From: Chryseobacterium sp. E1
GTDB taxonomy: Bacteria > Bacteroidota > Bacteroidia > Flavobacteriales > Weeksellaceae
Assembly: GCA_019203745.1 (NCBI GenBank)
Contig: CP078104.1
Coordinates: forward strand, 2,144,501-2,208,500
DNA length: 64,000 nucleotides
Direction of reading: 5' to 3'
Positions 50,947 to 62,744 of this stretch are shown in pieces. The number at the start of each line of letters is the position of its first letter. The stretch's first letter is position 1. The translations under genes were made by a program, and so were the position numbers. A model generated the notes under the pieces. It did no database searches, was not told where the DNA came from, and saw nothing but the letters and a program-made list of their open reading frames with translations.

Positions 50947-52218
50947 GTGTCTTTTATCAAAACAAAACTCATTAATTTTTTTAAATTAGTTTTTCCTTCA
51001 TCCTATACCGAGCTGGCAGTTTTTTTTTTTTCATTACCGGCTACGGAATCCTGGGGTCTTATATCGCCTGCCATTACAGAATTATCTTCGACAGCAGAAT
51101 CCCATGGGATGCTTATTTCAGTTTTGACAATAAGTCTATCATCATGAGTGGCGGCAGCTTTGAAAGACATCCGCTATCCTATTATTTTTTTAACGGAATC
51201 AGGGAATTGGCATTACTGATCTCAGGGGGAAAATGGATATGACATTCAGACTTACATTAGCCTGGATGAGCAACCTTGTCATCAGTCTGAATATTCTTCA
51301 GATCTTCAAATATTTAAAAATATCATCAGGCTTCCGGTTGAATTCAGCTTTTTCATTGTATTGTTTTTCGCTTTGTTTTCAACCAATATCATTCTGTCAT
51401 TTACTCCCGAAAACTTCACCTACACTTTATTTTTTCTCAGCCTGTATAATTATTATGCAGCCATCAAACTTAAGAAAGACGAGAAAATTCCCGCATCAGC
51501 ATTAACGTTGGCAGGCATTACTATAGGCGGGCTTACGATAACCAATTTTGTAAAAGTTTTTATCCCCGTTCTTTTTGAAAAAATCTCTTTAAAAACTGGA
51601 AAAAATTTGGAAATGCAGCCTTGAGGGTCATAATAGCCGTTATTTGCTATATACTTCTTTACCTGAACAGGATTGATTTTAAATACCAGGCGATTTTCTC
51701 CAAAACGAATCAGCAATATGAAAAATTCTCCAACGTAGAAACTATGCCTACATGGGATATGATCATGTCTTTCTTTTTCGGAGGCAATATCCTTTTTCCA
51801 AGTTTTACCATTTCGGATAAGCATAACATGAAAGGTTTTCACTTTAAAGCCATTTATATGGAACTGTATTCTTCTACGTTTTCTTATATTTTTGTGGCAG
51901 TATTATTGCTTCTGGCAGTTTGGAGTTATTGTAAAAATTTCAGGAACAAATGGGTGCAGGTTATTATGATTTCATTTTTCATTGATATCATCATTCATTG
52001 CCTTATGAGATTCGGGCTTCATACTTCCTATATTTATGGCGGACACTTTGTTTTTGTGTATCCTCTGTTGATCGGATGGCTGTTTTACGCTTACAGATCA
52101 TCCCCAAAATATTATTTTTCTTAATGTTTACCGTGGGGTATTATTCTTCTATCTTTTGTGTAATAACTTACTCAGAATGTCAGAATTCCTCTGGTTTACA
52201 GATAGGTATTATCAATAA
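50947..52218 (+). CDS. Polytopic membrane protein, DUF6080-like (multiply frameshifted)
   Basis: This inner-membrane protein of about 423 residues has eight or more helices and starts with GTG. An early periplasmic loop reads RIIFDSRIPWDAYFSFDN, then SGGSFERHPLSYYFFNGIREL, a layout like GT-C fold glycosyltransferases or the DUF6080 family. Later helices include LFSTNIILSFTPENFTYTLF and FGLHTSYIYGGHFVFVYPLL. Breaks lie near 51030, 51230, 51325, 51585 and 52110. The tail LLRMSEFLWFTDRYYQ stops at 52218 inside a terminator. The substrate is unknown. Confidence 0.65.
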
Positions 52219-52246
52219 AAAAGCTGAGCAGTGCTCAGCTTTTTTG
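52217..52246. terminator. Bidirectional terminator, palindromic
   Basis: AAAAAGCTGAGCA and TGCTCAGCTTTTT form a 13-bp stem with a one-base centre. It lies between convergent genes and can serve both. Confidence 0.85.
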
Positions 52247-52270
52247 TTTTTTATTTTAAGAAAATCAGTA

Positions 52271-52828
52271 TTACTTGGCTTCTGCACAGAAAATTCTGTA
52301 CTGTACGGCCACTGCAGATTTAAAGTATTCTCTGATTCTTGAAAGATCTGCCGCTGCACTCTGTTTTGTGAAATAACTTCCTGCAAGAATTTTATAATTC
52401 GGTCTTAAAGAAGCATCTGTCTCTACTTTCAGATTAGGAAATCTTTTTCTGAAATAAGACTTTACTTCATTGGCCTCCTCATTACTTTTCACAGTTGTAA
52501 TCTGGATTTTATATCCTAAAATTCTTGGATTTTTCTTACAAATTTCAGCATTGGTAAGTTCTCTGTTCGGAACATAGATTTTAGGAGGTTTCGTAGATAT
52601 TCCTGTAGAAATACCACTATCGTTATTACCGGAATCTCTGGTAGAATTATTTGAGGCAACTTTAGAACATTTGCCTTCAATTCCTTCCAAAGCAGCATTA
52701 ATTTTGGAATCCATCGTGATGACAAGCTCCGTTCCCGAAAGGGTATCTTTTCTAACAACCTGCTGTGCTTCAATACTATAAAAACCAAATAATGATAATA
52801 TCGAAAATATTTTAATCAAATTTCTCAT
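52271..52828 (-). CDS. SPOR-domain protein
   Basis: This intact 185-residue secreted protein has a signal peptide (IKIFSILSLFGFYSIEAQ), then a region with serine, asparagine and glycine linkers. A C-terminal SPOR domain (GYKIQITTVKSNEEANEVKSY, then YKILAGSYFTKQSAAADLSR) follows. SPOR domains bind denuded glycan at division septa. The lack of a transmembrane segment other than the signal suggests a periplasmic location. Its exact role is unknown. Confidence 0.88.
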   Translation of the reverse strand: MRNLIKIFSILSLFGFYSIEAQQVVRKDTLSGTELVITMDSKINAALEGIEGKCSKVASNNSTRDSGNNDSGISTGISTKPPKIYVPNRELTNAEICKKNPRILGYKIQITTVKSNEEANEVKSYFRKRFPNLKVETDASLRPNYKILAGSYFTKQSAAADLSRIREYFKSAVAVQYRIFCAEAK

Positions 52829-52957
52829 TTAAACTTGTTTCCGCAAATTTATACAAATTAAAAAACTATACCAAACAGGTTATTTAGAATCAATACAAAT
52901 TAAACGTAAATGATATTTTCCCTTTTCGATATACCGTTAAATTCCTGTTAAAAATAT

Positions 52958-52965
52958 TATTTTTG
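52958..52965 (+). promoter_or_regulatory. -7 promoter element of the actABCDEF operon
   Basis: TATTTTTG lies 47 bases before the actA ATG. It is the only good TAnnTTTG match in the gap. Confidence 0.5.
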
Positions 52966-53012
52966 CGGAATTGATTGAATGTTCAATAATTTACTAACAT
53001 AAGATAATTTAA

Positions 53013-54370
53013 ATGATTAGTTGGAGAAAGCATTATAAAAAAACGTTGATCGCAATAGGCTTATTGCTATCAACCAGTGCTTCATTTTACGGGCAAGACG
53101 GCGATCCTAAAAACGGAGAGAAACTTTTCAAAGCGAATTGTACTGCATGTCACGCGCTGGACAAACAAGTTGTTGGGCCACCATTAAAGGGGTTGTAGAA
53201 CGAGTAAAGACAGAAGGTGGTGTAGACAGAGATTGGCTTCACAAGTGGATCAAAGACAACAAAGCTCTGAGAGCTTCGGGGATAAATACGCCAATGAGAT
53301 TTTTGAAAAGTACAACAAGACTGAAATGCAGGTCTTTCCTAATCTTACAGAGAAGGATATTGATGACATTTTAGCTTTTACAACTAATCCGCCAGAGCCG
53401 GAACCAAAAAAGATGAAGCGAAAGCTACAGCAGGTGAAGGTACTTCTGCAGCTCCTGCAGATAAAACTACTACAAACATTGTCATCATTTCCCTTTTAGC
53501 AATCGCAGGTCTATTGGTTTGGATTCTTGTGAAACTAAGACAATTAGTTACGCTTGGCCAATCTGAAGAACTGGCAGGTCTTAACGAAACGAGAGTTCGT
53601 TCGTTCAAGGAAATGTATGAGAAGTTCCATTATGTAGGTAAAGCTTTATTGGCAATTCTTGCTATTTTAGCGGCTTATGGAGTATGGAACTGGTTAATGT
53701 GGATCGGGGTTTACAAAGGTTATAAGCCTGAGCAGCCTATCTACTTCTCTCACAAAATCCACGCCGGAGAACAAAAAATTGACTGTCAGTTATGTCACTC
53801 CAGTGCTAAATACGGAAAAGTATCTGAAATTCCTTCTATGAACGTTTGTATGAACTGTCACAGAACAATTTCTGAATACAACGCAGATCACTACATGGAG
53901 CCAGGAAAAGATAAGGCATTCTATGACGGAGAAATCCAGAAGATCTACGCAGCAACAGGTTGGGATCCTGCAAAACAACAGTATACAGGAAAAACACAGC
54001 CGGTTGAATGGACAAGAATCCACAACATGCCAGACTTTGTTTACTTCAACCACTCTCAGCACGTAATTGCTGGTGAACAAGCGATCATCAATTCTTTCAA
54101 CAAAAGAATCCTAACAACAAAATTGATGTTGTATGTAAAGCTTGTCACGGTAAAATTGATACAATGAATGTTGTTCAGATGGCTAACGACTTTACTATGG
54201 GATGGTGTATCGAGTGCCACAGAACGACTGAGGTTGATATGAACAACGGTTATAATAAAGAGTACTTCAAGAATCTACATGACAAGTTGAAAAAACAATA
54301 TCCACAAGATGGAGGTAAAATCACTGTAGATGCAATTGGAGGTCTTGAGTGTGGTAAATGTCATTATTAA
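53013..54370 (+). CDS. actA: Alternative complex III multiheme cytochrome subunit ActA (frameshifted)
   Basis: This multiheme cytochrome c of about 452 residues joins a monoheme N-terminal domain (CTACH) to a five-heme C-terminal domain (CQLCH, CMNCH, CKACH, CIECH, CGKCH), so six CxxCH sites. The signal peptide is TLIAIGLLLSTSASFYGQ and a transmembrane helix lies between the two parts (IVIISLLAIAGLLVWILV). It passes electrons out of ACIII. Frame changes lie near 53190, 53275, 53412 and 54105. The fusion matches the Bacteroidota ActA type. Confidence 0.9.
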
Positions 54371-54393
54371 TAACTAAAAAATTAGAAGTATAA

Positions 54394-57300
54394 ATGGCTT
54401 CAAACAAAATACAATTCAGAAGTATTCATGAACTTAAAGATCCGGCTTTGAATAATAAGCTGGCTCAGAAAGAGTTTCAGGAAGAAATTCCGGTAGAAGA
54501 TTTCCTTGGAGATGCTGAGAAAAACGGATCTAGTACTTCAAGAAGAGATTTCCTTAAATTACTAGGGTTCTCTACAGCAGCAGTTACATTAGCTGCCTGC
54601 GAAGCTCCGGTAATCAAAACGATTCCTTATGTGGTAAAGCCGCATGATATTATTCCGGGAATCCCTAATTATTACGCTTCAACTTATTTTGACGGTTTCG
54701 ACTTTGCTAGTGTTTTAGTAAAAACTAGAAGGTAGACCCATCAAGATTGAACCAAACCCGGCTGGTGGTGATTTAGGTAAAACTAACGCAAGAGCTCAGG
54801 CAAGTGTACTTTCTCTTTATGATAACGATAAAGTAAAACAGCCTAAACTGGACGGTAAAGATGAAACTTTCGATAAAGTAGACAGTTTCGTGATCAAAGG
54901 TTTGGAAGAAGCTAAAGCATCAGGCAAAAAGATTGTGGTTTTATCACTCTTTTGCTTCACCAACTTTCAAAAAGTTATTCGCTGAATTCAAAGCTAAATA
55001 TCCTACAGCTGAACTGGTAACTTTCGATGCATATCCGTATGCTGCAGGACTAGATGCTGCACAGGAAGTTTTCGGACAAAGAGCATTACCTGTTTACGAC
55101 CTTAACGGTTCTGAACTGGTTGTTTCTTTCCAGGCTGATTTCTTAGGAGATTATAACGCTTCAAGCTTAGAGACTTCTTATGCTGCGGCCAGAAAACCAG
55201 GTCCAAACATGTTGAGACACATTCAGGTGGAATCTAACATGTCTTTAACCAGTGCTAACGCAGACTCAAGATACAGATTAAAACCAAGTGCAGTAAACAA
55301 AACTTTAGTTGAAGTTTACAATGCAATCGTAGGTGGCGGTACTACTGATAAGACTGCAACTGAAATTGCTAACGAACTGAAAGCAAAAGGAAGCAAAGCT
55401 GTTGTTTTCGCTGACGGTTCTAAAGGAGCACAGGTTTTAGCACACTTAATCAACCAGAAATTAGGTTCGGTTGCTTTCACAGGTAAAGCTAACTTCCTTA
55501 AAGAATTCAACGGTGCAAGATATCAGGAATTCCTAGGTTGGGTAAACGGTGGACAAGTTGGAGTATTAGTTACAAACAACGTAGATCCTATCTATGCTCA
55601 TCCAAAAGGAGAAGACTTCAAAAAGTCTTTATCTAAAGTTCCTTATGTAATTGCTGTTGCTGATAAGAAAAATGAAATGTACAAAGCAGCTAAGGCTGTT
55701 ATTCCAGTAGCAAACTGGCTAGAGTCTTGGGGAGATATCGAACCACAGACCGGAGTATATTCATTGATGCAGCCTACTATCCAGAAGATCTACAAATCAA
55801 GACAGATTGAAGAATCTCTATTGGTTTGGAAAACGGTAAGAACAATGCTGCCAACAACTACTACGATTATTTAAAGGCAAGCTCTGCTTCTCTTTTAGGT
55901 GGTACTTCTTTCAACAAAGCATTATATAACGGTATCAATGCTTCCACTAACTCAACAACATTATCTTATGCAGGTGGAAACGCTGCTCAGGCTGTTGCTG
56001 AATTAGGAAACTTTAAAGCTTCAGAATTAGAATTAGTATTATACACTAAGACTTCAATGGGAGACGGTACTCAGGCAAACAACCCTTGGTTACAAGAGTT
56101 ACCTGATCCTATCACAAGAATGTCTTGGGATAACTACCTGACAATTTCTCCAAAAGATGCAGAAAAATTCGGTATCGATAACGATCTTAACGCAAGAATG
56201 CAGCTGGATGGTTCTATCGTAAACCTTACTGTAAACGGAGTTACAATAAAAGATGTGCCTGTATTCGTACAGCCAGGACAAGCAGAAGGGTCAGTAGGTC
56301 TTGCGCTTGGTTATGGTAAGAAGAACTCAGGAGCAACTGCTGATACAGGGGTAAATGCTTATCCTTTATTCGATGGTTCTAACCTTGTTCTTTCCGGTGC
56401 TAAAATCGAGAAAACAGGAGAAGATCACGAATTCGCAGGGATCCAGCTTCAGAATACATTAATGGGTCGTTACGAAATCGCTAAGGAAGTTCCTCTAGCA
56501 GAATTCATCAACGTACCATTCGATGATGAGCACAAAGGATGGAACAAACCTTTGGAATACCACACCATCAGTGGAGCTCTTCCAGCAAGAAAAATTGACC
56601 TTTGGGATGCATTTGATGATACTGACGGTCCTCACTTCAACTTATCTATCGACCTGAACTCTTGTACAGGATGTGGAGCATGTATTATTGCTTGTCAGGC
56701 TGAAAACAACGTTCCTGTAGTAGGTAAAGAAGAAGTAAGAATGTCCAGAGATATGTATTGGTTAAGAATTGACCGTTACTATTCTTCAAGACAAACTGTA
56801 GAAGTATATGAAGGATTAAAAGATGGATTGGCTGTACCAGAATTATACGGTACTGCATTCAACAAAGAGGGAGGTGCATTGAACCACCCTGCTGATAATC
56901 CGGATGTAATCTTCCAGCCAGTAATGTGTCAGCACTGTAACCATGCTCCATGTGAAACTGTATGTCCGGTAGCGGCTACTTCACACGGTAAGCAAGGTCA
57001 AAACCATATGGCTTACAACAGATGTATCGGTACCAGATATTGTGCAAACAACTGTCCGTACAAAGTAAGACGTTTCAACTGGTTTACTTATAACCTAAAC
57101 GACAAGTTCGACTTCAACATGAACAACGATTTAGGAAGAATGGTACTTAACCCAGACGTAGTTGTAAGAACTAGAGGGGTAATGGAGAAATGTTCAATGT
57201 GTATCCAAATGACTCAGAATACTATTCTTGAGGCTAAGAAAGAAGGAAGAAGAGTGAAGGATGGAGAATTCCAGACTGCTTGTTCTAAAGCTTGTTCTAC

Positions 57301-57451
57301 TGGTGCAATGACATTTGGAGACATGAATGATAAAGATTCTTCAATTAGAAAGGTATACGCCTCTAACAGAAGATATTATTTACTAGAGGAGATCGGAACA
57401 AAACCAAACGTGTTCTATCACACTAAAGTAAGAAACAGAGTAGAAAAATAA
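54394..57451 (+). CDS. actB: Alternative complex III Fe-S/molybdopterin-like subunit ActB (frameshifted)
   Basis: This periplasm-facing protein of about 1020 residues has a molybdopterin-oxidoreductase-like domain with no molybdopterin in known ACIII, followed by a four-cluster ferredoxin domain. A TAT-like signal (TSRRDFLKLLGFSTAAV) lies near residue 50. Cluster cysteines are seen in CTGCGACIIACQAENN, CQHCNHAPCETVCP, YCANNCPYK and CSMCIQMTQ with SKACSTGAM. Breaks lie near 54732, 54937 and 55833. It is the electron-transfer core between quinol and hemes. Confidence 0.93.
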
Positions 57452-57476
57452 AGTTTAAATAATAAATAGGTAAAAA

Positions 57477-58872
57477 ATGTCAGGACATTACGAAGCTCCG
57501 ATAAGGGAACCTCTAATTATTGGTCACAAAACTTATCACGATATCACAGAAGATATTGCACGACCTATCGAAGAAAGAGCAGGTAAATTATGGTGGATCT
57601 CATTATATGCTGCCTTAGTTCTATTCATCTATGGATTCGGATGTATCGCTTATACTATCGGAACAGGTATTGGAGCATGGGGCTTAACAGAACTATTAAC
57701 TGGGGTTGGGATATTACCAACTTCGTATGGTGGGTAGGTATCGGTCACGCCGGAACCCTAATCTCAGCGGTATTATTATTATTTAGACAGAGATGGAGAA
57801 TGTCTGTAAACAGATCTGCAGAGGCGATGACGATCTTTGCGGTTGTACAGGCGGCAATCTTCCCTGTAATTCACATGGGTAGAGTTTGGGTTGGATACTG
57901 GGTATTCCCTTTACCAAACCAATTCGGTTCTCTTTGGGGAACTTCAACTCTCCTCTACTTTGGGACGTATTCGCAATCTCTACGTATTTCTCAGTATCAA
58001 CTGTATTCTGGTTCATGGGACTAATCCCTGACTTTGCAATGATCAGAGATAGAGCTAAGACTCCTTGGACTAAGAAGATTTATACTTTCCTTGCATTCGG
58101 TTGGGGTGGTAAAGCAAAACACTGGCAAAGATTCGAAGAACTTTCTTTGGTTCTTGCAGGTTTGGCAACTCCACTTGTATTCTCAGTACACACTACCGTA
58201 TCATTTGACTTCGCAACTTCAGTAATTAAAGGATGGCACTCAACAATCTATCCTCCTTACTTCGTTGCCGGTGCGATCTTCTCAGGATTTGCAATGGTAC
58301 AGACCCTATTGTTGGTAGCTAGAAAAGTATGTCACTTAGAAGAATATATTACAATGTATCATATCGAAATTATGAACATCGTAATTATCCTTACCGGTGG
58401 TATGGTAACTGTAGCTTATGCTACTGAGTATTTCATCGGATGGTATTCAGGTTCAAGATTTGAAGACTTTACATACCTTTCTCCAGGTGCGGCTGTAGGT
58501 CCTTACTGGTGGGCATTCTGGTCATTGATCATCTGTAACCTTGTGGTTCCTGCTTCTTTCTGGTTCAAGAGACTAAGAACGAATATTATCTGGACATTCA
58601 TTGTTGCATTGATCATCAACATCGGTATGTGGTTTGAGCGTTTTGATATCATCGTTATCAACCTTTCAAGAGACTACTTACCTGGATCATGGACAATGTT
58701 TAAGCCAACGATCATTGATGTGGGTGTATACTTAGGAACAATCGGATTCTTCTCTGTATTATTCTTATTATATGCAAGAACATTCCCTGTAATTGCACAG
58801 GCTGAATTAAAATCGATTTTGAAAATCTCAGGTGAAACTTATAAAGCAAAAGAAGGAGATGAGCACCACTAA
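57477..58872 (+). CDS. actC: Alternative complex III quinol-binding membrane subunit ActC (frameshifted)
   Basis: This NrfD/PsrC-like protein of about 465 residues has ten transmembrane helices. Regions include [51 protein letters not shown], and the loop [14 protein letters not shown] [15 protein letters not shown]. Breaks lie near 57685 and near 57940. It holds the quinol site of the complex. Its end overlaps the ActD start by 14 bases. Confidence 0.93.
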
Positions 58873-59379
58873 AATTGTATACGGACTTTATGCTGACGAC
58901 GACGATTTGATGAACGGCGTTAAGGCATTCAACGATAAAGGAATCGCAATCAACGAAGTTTATACTCCGTTTCCGGTTCACGGGCTAGACAAAGCTTTAG
59001 GGTTAAAGAAAACCAGAATTTCTGATGCTGCATTCTTATATGCTCTTTATGGAGTTACTATCGGTGCTACTTTAACCTGGTATGTAATGAACCATGACTG
59101 GCCTCAGAATATCGGTGGTAAACCCGCTTTTGACTGGGGACACAACATGCCGGCATTCGTAGTTCCAATGTTTGAATTAATGGTATTCTGTGCAGCTCAC
59201 ATGATGTCTTTAACTTTCCTAGTTAGAAACAAAATGTATCCGGGAGCTCCGCTCAGAATCCTGATCCGAGAACTACTGATGACAAATTCATGATGGAATT
59301 CGTAACTGAAGATGTAGAATCTGTAAAACAGTTGCTTATTGAAACTGGAGTTGAAGAAATAACTGTTAAAGACGCTTAA
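58859..59379 (+). CDS. actD: Alternative complex III subunit ActD, DUF3341 (frameshifted near the end)
   Basis: This small membrane subunit of about 173 residues has two helices (FLYALYGVTIGATLTWYVM, FVVPMFELMVFCAAHMMSL) and a DUF3341 fold. ATG 58859 overlaps the actC stop. The frame changes near 59250, giving DDKFMMEFVTEDVESVKQ and the tail VEEITVKDA, with the stop at 59379 one base before actE. It lies in the usual position after ActC. Confidence 0.9.
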
Positions 59380-59380
59380 A

Positions 59381-60065
59381 ATGAAAAAGAATGTATTAAA
59401 AATTACAGCAGTTTTAGGTTTAACAACAGTTTTACTTAACTCTTGCGGCCCAAAGGAGAATACTCCGTTGGTGTATTTCCCGGATATGTATTTTCCGGTA
59501 GCTTACGATCCATTGATGAAAGCTCAGGACGCTTATTCAGATCATGAAAATGAAATCCCTGCTTTTGTTAAAAATAATGGAGCAACAGGTCTTTCTCCAG
59601 TAGAAGGATCAGTAGCTCAGAATAAAGATGGAGTTTTTGAAGAAGGCTTACTTCCTAAGAATGTTGACGAGTACAACGCTGGGTATGAAGCATCTAAAAA
59701 CTGACAGCTTCTCCTTTAAACCCAGCTAATGCAGCTAAGGATCTTGAAAGAGGAAAAGTATTGTTTGATCACACTTGTGCTGCATGTCACGGAACAGGAG
59801 GTGATGGACAAGGACCTATTGTACAAAGTGGAGCATTCTCTGGTGTACCTAACTATGCAGATAGAGAGCTTACTGTAGGATCTGTTCATTATGTATTAAC
59901 TAACGGTAGAAATGCGATGGGGTCTTATGCGGGACAATTGAACGCAGGAGACAGATGGAGAGTGGCTATGTATGTGATGAGTGCTTTCAAAAAGGAGCAG
60001 CAGCACCGGCAACAGCTACAGCGGCGGCACCAGCAACTGAAACGACTACCGAAACTAAAAAATAA
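59381..60065 (+). CDS. actE: Alternative complex III monoheme cytochrome ActE (frameshifted)
   Basis: This monoheme cytochrome c lipoprotein of about 228 residues has the lipobox LLNSC and a heme site CAACH in VLFDHTCAACHGTGG, with a distal methionine in NAMGSYAGQL. A frame change just before 59702 (TGACAG) joins the first half to LTASPLNPANAAKDL. A second near 59990 leads to an Ala/Pro/Thr tail and the stop at 60065. It passes electrons from ActA to the terminal oxidase or stays in the complex. Confidence 0.9.
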
Positions 60066-60073
60066 GAAAAGAA

Positions 60074-61405
60074 ATGTATAGTTTTTCACCAAAATTAAAA
60101 TCAACTTCTATAATACTTCTTGTTGTAGGTTTAGTTCTTTTCGGTATTGGTTTCTTTATGAACAAAGGAATTTCTACTGAGCAAATAGAACACATGATGG
60201 AAGCTGTTCATGCTTCTGGTCATACTGCTCCTACACACTCAAGTGAAATGGTTGGACCTCAGGATCACGCGGCTCACCTTGAGCACGCTACATTGCAGGT
60301 ACACAACCAGCCTTTAGCAGCAATACATTTTGTAGCTGTATTTTTCTTTGGAGTAAGCTGCTGCGTATTATTCTTCTATTCTATTCAGCACGCTGCACAT
60401 GCAGGATGGCCAATCATCATTACAAGAGTAATGGAAGCTATTGCTTCTTACATTCCTTACGGTGGGGCAATTCTTGTTATCCTTATGATCTTAAACATCA
60501 CTCATAATGGTCATTTATTCCACTGGATGGACCCTGAATTGACAAACCCGGATTCTCCGCATTTTGATGTGATCTTATTCGAAAAGAAGAAATTCTTAAA
60601 TATTCCTTTCTATGCTATAAGAACTTTGGTCTATGTGATCGGTGCTTCTTTCTTCGCCTGGAAATTAAAAGCTCAGTCTAAAAAAGTAGATGAAACCAAA
60701 TCTAAAGTTGAGTATCAGATGCTTTACAGATGGTCTGTAGGATATATTGCATTCTTCGGATTTGCTTCTGCAGCATGGGCTTGGGACTGGTTGATGTCTA
60801 TTGACCCTCACTGGTATTCTACAATGTATATCTGGTATTCAATGGTTAGCTGCCTTTCAAGTGGTATTGCTGTAATCATCCTATTAAGTGTTTATCTTAA
60901 GAAAAATGGTTTCCTACCACAGTTCAATGACAACCACTTACACGATTTAGGAGTATTCCTTTTCGCTACAAGTATGCTTTGGACGTATACATGGTTCGCT
61001 CAGTTCATGCTTTACTGGTATGCAAACGTTCCGGAAGAGGTTAACTACTTCTTCGGAAGATTCCAGCACTACTCTCCTACTTTCTTACCGATGCTGATTA
61101 TCAACTTCTTATTACCACTATTGGTATTAGTAAGCAGCAGCATCAAGAGAAACTACAAAGTAGTAACTACAATGGCTGTAGTAGTGATCTTAGGACACAT
61201 CTTAGACTACTTCAACATGGTAATGCCGGGAACGGTAGGACCATACTGGAAAACTCCTGAAGTATTCTTACTAATCCTTGGAGCGATCCTATTCGTAGCT
61301 GGATTATTTATGTTTACTGTACTTTCAGCTCTATCTAAACTGAAGCTGATTCCTACAGGAAACCCATTCTTACACGAATCTGAAATTTATGAGTATCCTT
61401 TCTAA
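60074..61405 (+). CDS. actF: Alternative complex III membrane subunit ActF
   Basis: This is an intact 443-residue membrane protein, NrfD-like with ten helices (LLVVGLVLFGIGFFMNKG, then HFVAVFFFGVSCCVLFF, then AWAWDWLMSIDPHWYSTMY). The family signature WDWLMSIDPHWYST and the FAQFMLYWYANVPEE region are present. A His-rich N-terminal loop lies at residues 40-75. It ends the act operon, with a strong terminator 20 bases after. Cytochrome oxidase genes that often follow are not in the window. Confidence 0.95.
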   Translation: MYSFSPKLKSTSIILLVVGLVLFGIGFFMNKGISTEQIEHMMEAVHASGHTAPTHSSEMVGPQDHAAHLEHATLQVHNQPLAAIHFVAVFFFGVSCCVLFFYSIQHAAHAGWPIIITRVMEAIASYIPYGGAILVILMILNITHNGHLFHWMDPELTNPDSPHFDVILFEKKKFLNIPFYAIRTLVYVIGASFFAWKLKAQSKKVDETKSKVEYQMLYRWSVGYIAFFGFASAAWAWDWLMSIDPHWYSTMYIWYSMVSCLSSGIAVIILLSVYLKKNGFLPQFNDNHLHDLGVFLFATSMLWTYTWFAQFMLYWYANVPEEVNYFFGRFQHYSPTFLPMLIINFLLPLLVLVSSSIKRNYKVVTTMAVVVILGHILDYFNMVMPGTVGPYWKTPEVFLLILGAILFVAGLFMFTVLSALSKLKLIPTGNPFLHESEIYEYPF

Positions 61406-61425
61406 GGACTTATAACAGAAATTCA

Positions 61426-61459
61426 CAAAAAGACCGGTCATTATGATCGGTCTTTTTTT
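61426..61459 (+). terminator. Terminator of the act operon
   Basis: AAAAAGACCGGTCA and TGATCGGTCTTTTTTT pair with one mismatch around a 3-base loop. Confidence 0.85.
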
Positions 61460-61618
61460 ATCTATTTTAAAAGATTAAATCTGGAAGTTACTATAGTTAT
61501 CATTTCAGACTCTAAACTTCAAACCTCCCTCCACCAGAAATCGGATCCTACTTGGGCATAAAAAACCGGAGAATGTCAACTTTTCCGCGGATATTCTTAT
61601 CACTGAACTAAACGTGTA

Positions 61619-62693
61619 CTAGCGAACAAATTTTACACTACGATGCTCAGCCTGTAAATATACCAGTTCTTGATTCCTGATACTTTCATTTAAATGTTTG
61701 ATCATACTTTCCGGAGTAAGATAATCCTGGAAGTATTTTAACACATTTTCCCGCATGCAGCTGATTTCAGATTCGGGGTTTCAAAAATGTTTTCTAAAAT
61801 AGAATCCAGATGTTCCAGATCATTAAAAATAATGGCATTCACTTGGTCTGTAAGGTTAGGGTACATCACTTCGGCATATTCCTTCTGAATGACAGGAATA
61901 GTTCCCACAGACATCGCTTCAATTACATTATGACATAAAGGCATTACCACTCCGGGGCAGCAGAAATAAAAGTTGAAATGAGATAAGGTTTCCCTCACTT
62001 CCTTCATGGGAAGTTCAAAATGTTCTTTAATGGCAAATGCATATTTTCGGGCAAGGCTTCTATCTCCTATTCTCTCCAACATTTCAGACATACCGGAAAA
62101 TGCCAGGAAGCCGGATTTTTCTTTAAAGTAGCTGAGCAATTCTGTCCTTGGTACAACAGAAAATTCCGTTCTTTTGATCTCAAGATAAGCCTGGGAGTCA
62201 AAATTACCGTAACAGAAGATCGCATTGATGCGTTCTTTTCTAATATCTACTTTTTGGTTCCACAAACCGTAATGATACATTAAAGGATGAAAGCTCATCG
62301 GAACATGAAAAGAACCGCCAGTATTATTTTCCTTTTCAAAATAGGCGGAAAAATAATCCGGGCTGAACATCTCATCCTTTATTTCAATATAATTTTCAGG
62401 CTTATATTTTTTGTTAACGATAAGGAAATTGTCTTCCCTTACAATCATGCTGAGATACTTTTCTTTATTACGGATATTTCTGAACGTAGCAAAATCCATC
62501 TGGTAATAAACATTGTATCCTGAAAGTTTGTAAAATTTAAGAAGCAGATAAAAAAACGATGGTAAATAGTATGGTGTTTTATACTTACCAGTACTGCTTT
62601 TGAGGTATCTTCAGGTTTATTTTGTTTAATTTTCTCAAAAGCGAGGGCATCTTTAATGAGACGATTTACCTGATCAAATCTTTTCTTAATCAT
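61619..62693 (-). CDS. Glycosyltransferase, GT-B/exostosin-like (frameshifted)
   Basis: This protein has about 358 residues; ATG 62693 gives MIKKRFDQVNRLIKD. The C-terminal half has the nucleotide-sugar signature of GT-B enzymes: PGVVMPLCHNVIEAMSVGTIPVIQ, then NLTDQVNAIIFNDLEHL. Breaks lie near 62555 and 61750. After the second the tail reads YLTPESMIKHLNESIRNQEL and the stop is at 61619. It lies next to another glycosyltransferase on the same strand and probably builds a surface glycan. Confidence 0.75.
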
Positions 62694-62744
62694 AGTGTCT
62701 GTTTGAAACAAAAATAATATTTTAGAATTGAATGAAGCCTACCA

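Noticed and set aside
54394..57451. A catalytic molybdopterin oxidoreductase
   Set aside because: The gene lies between actA and actC and has the ActB layout, in which the molybdopterin-like domain carries no cofactor.
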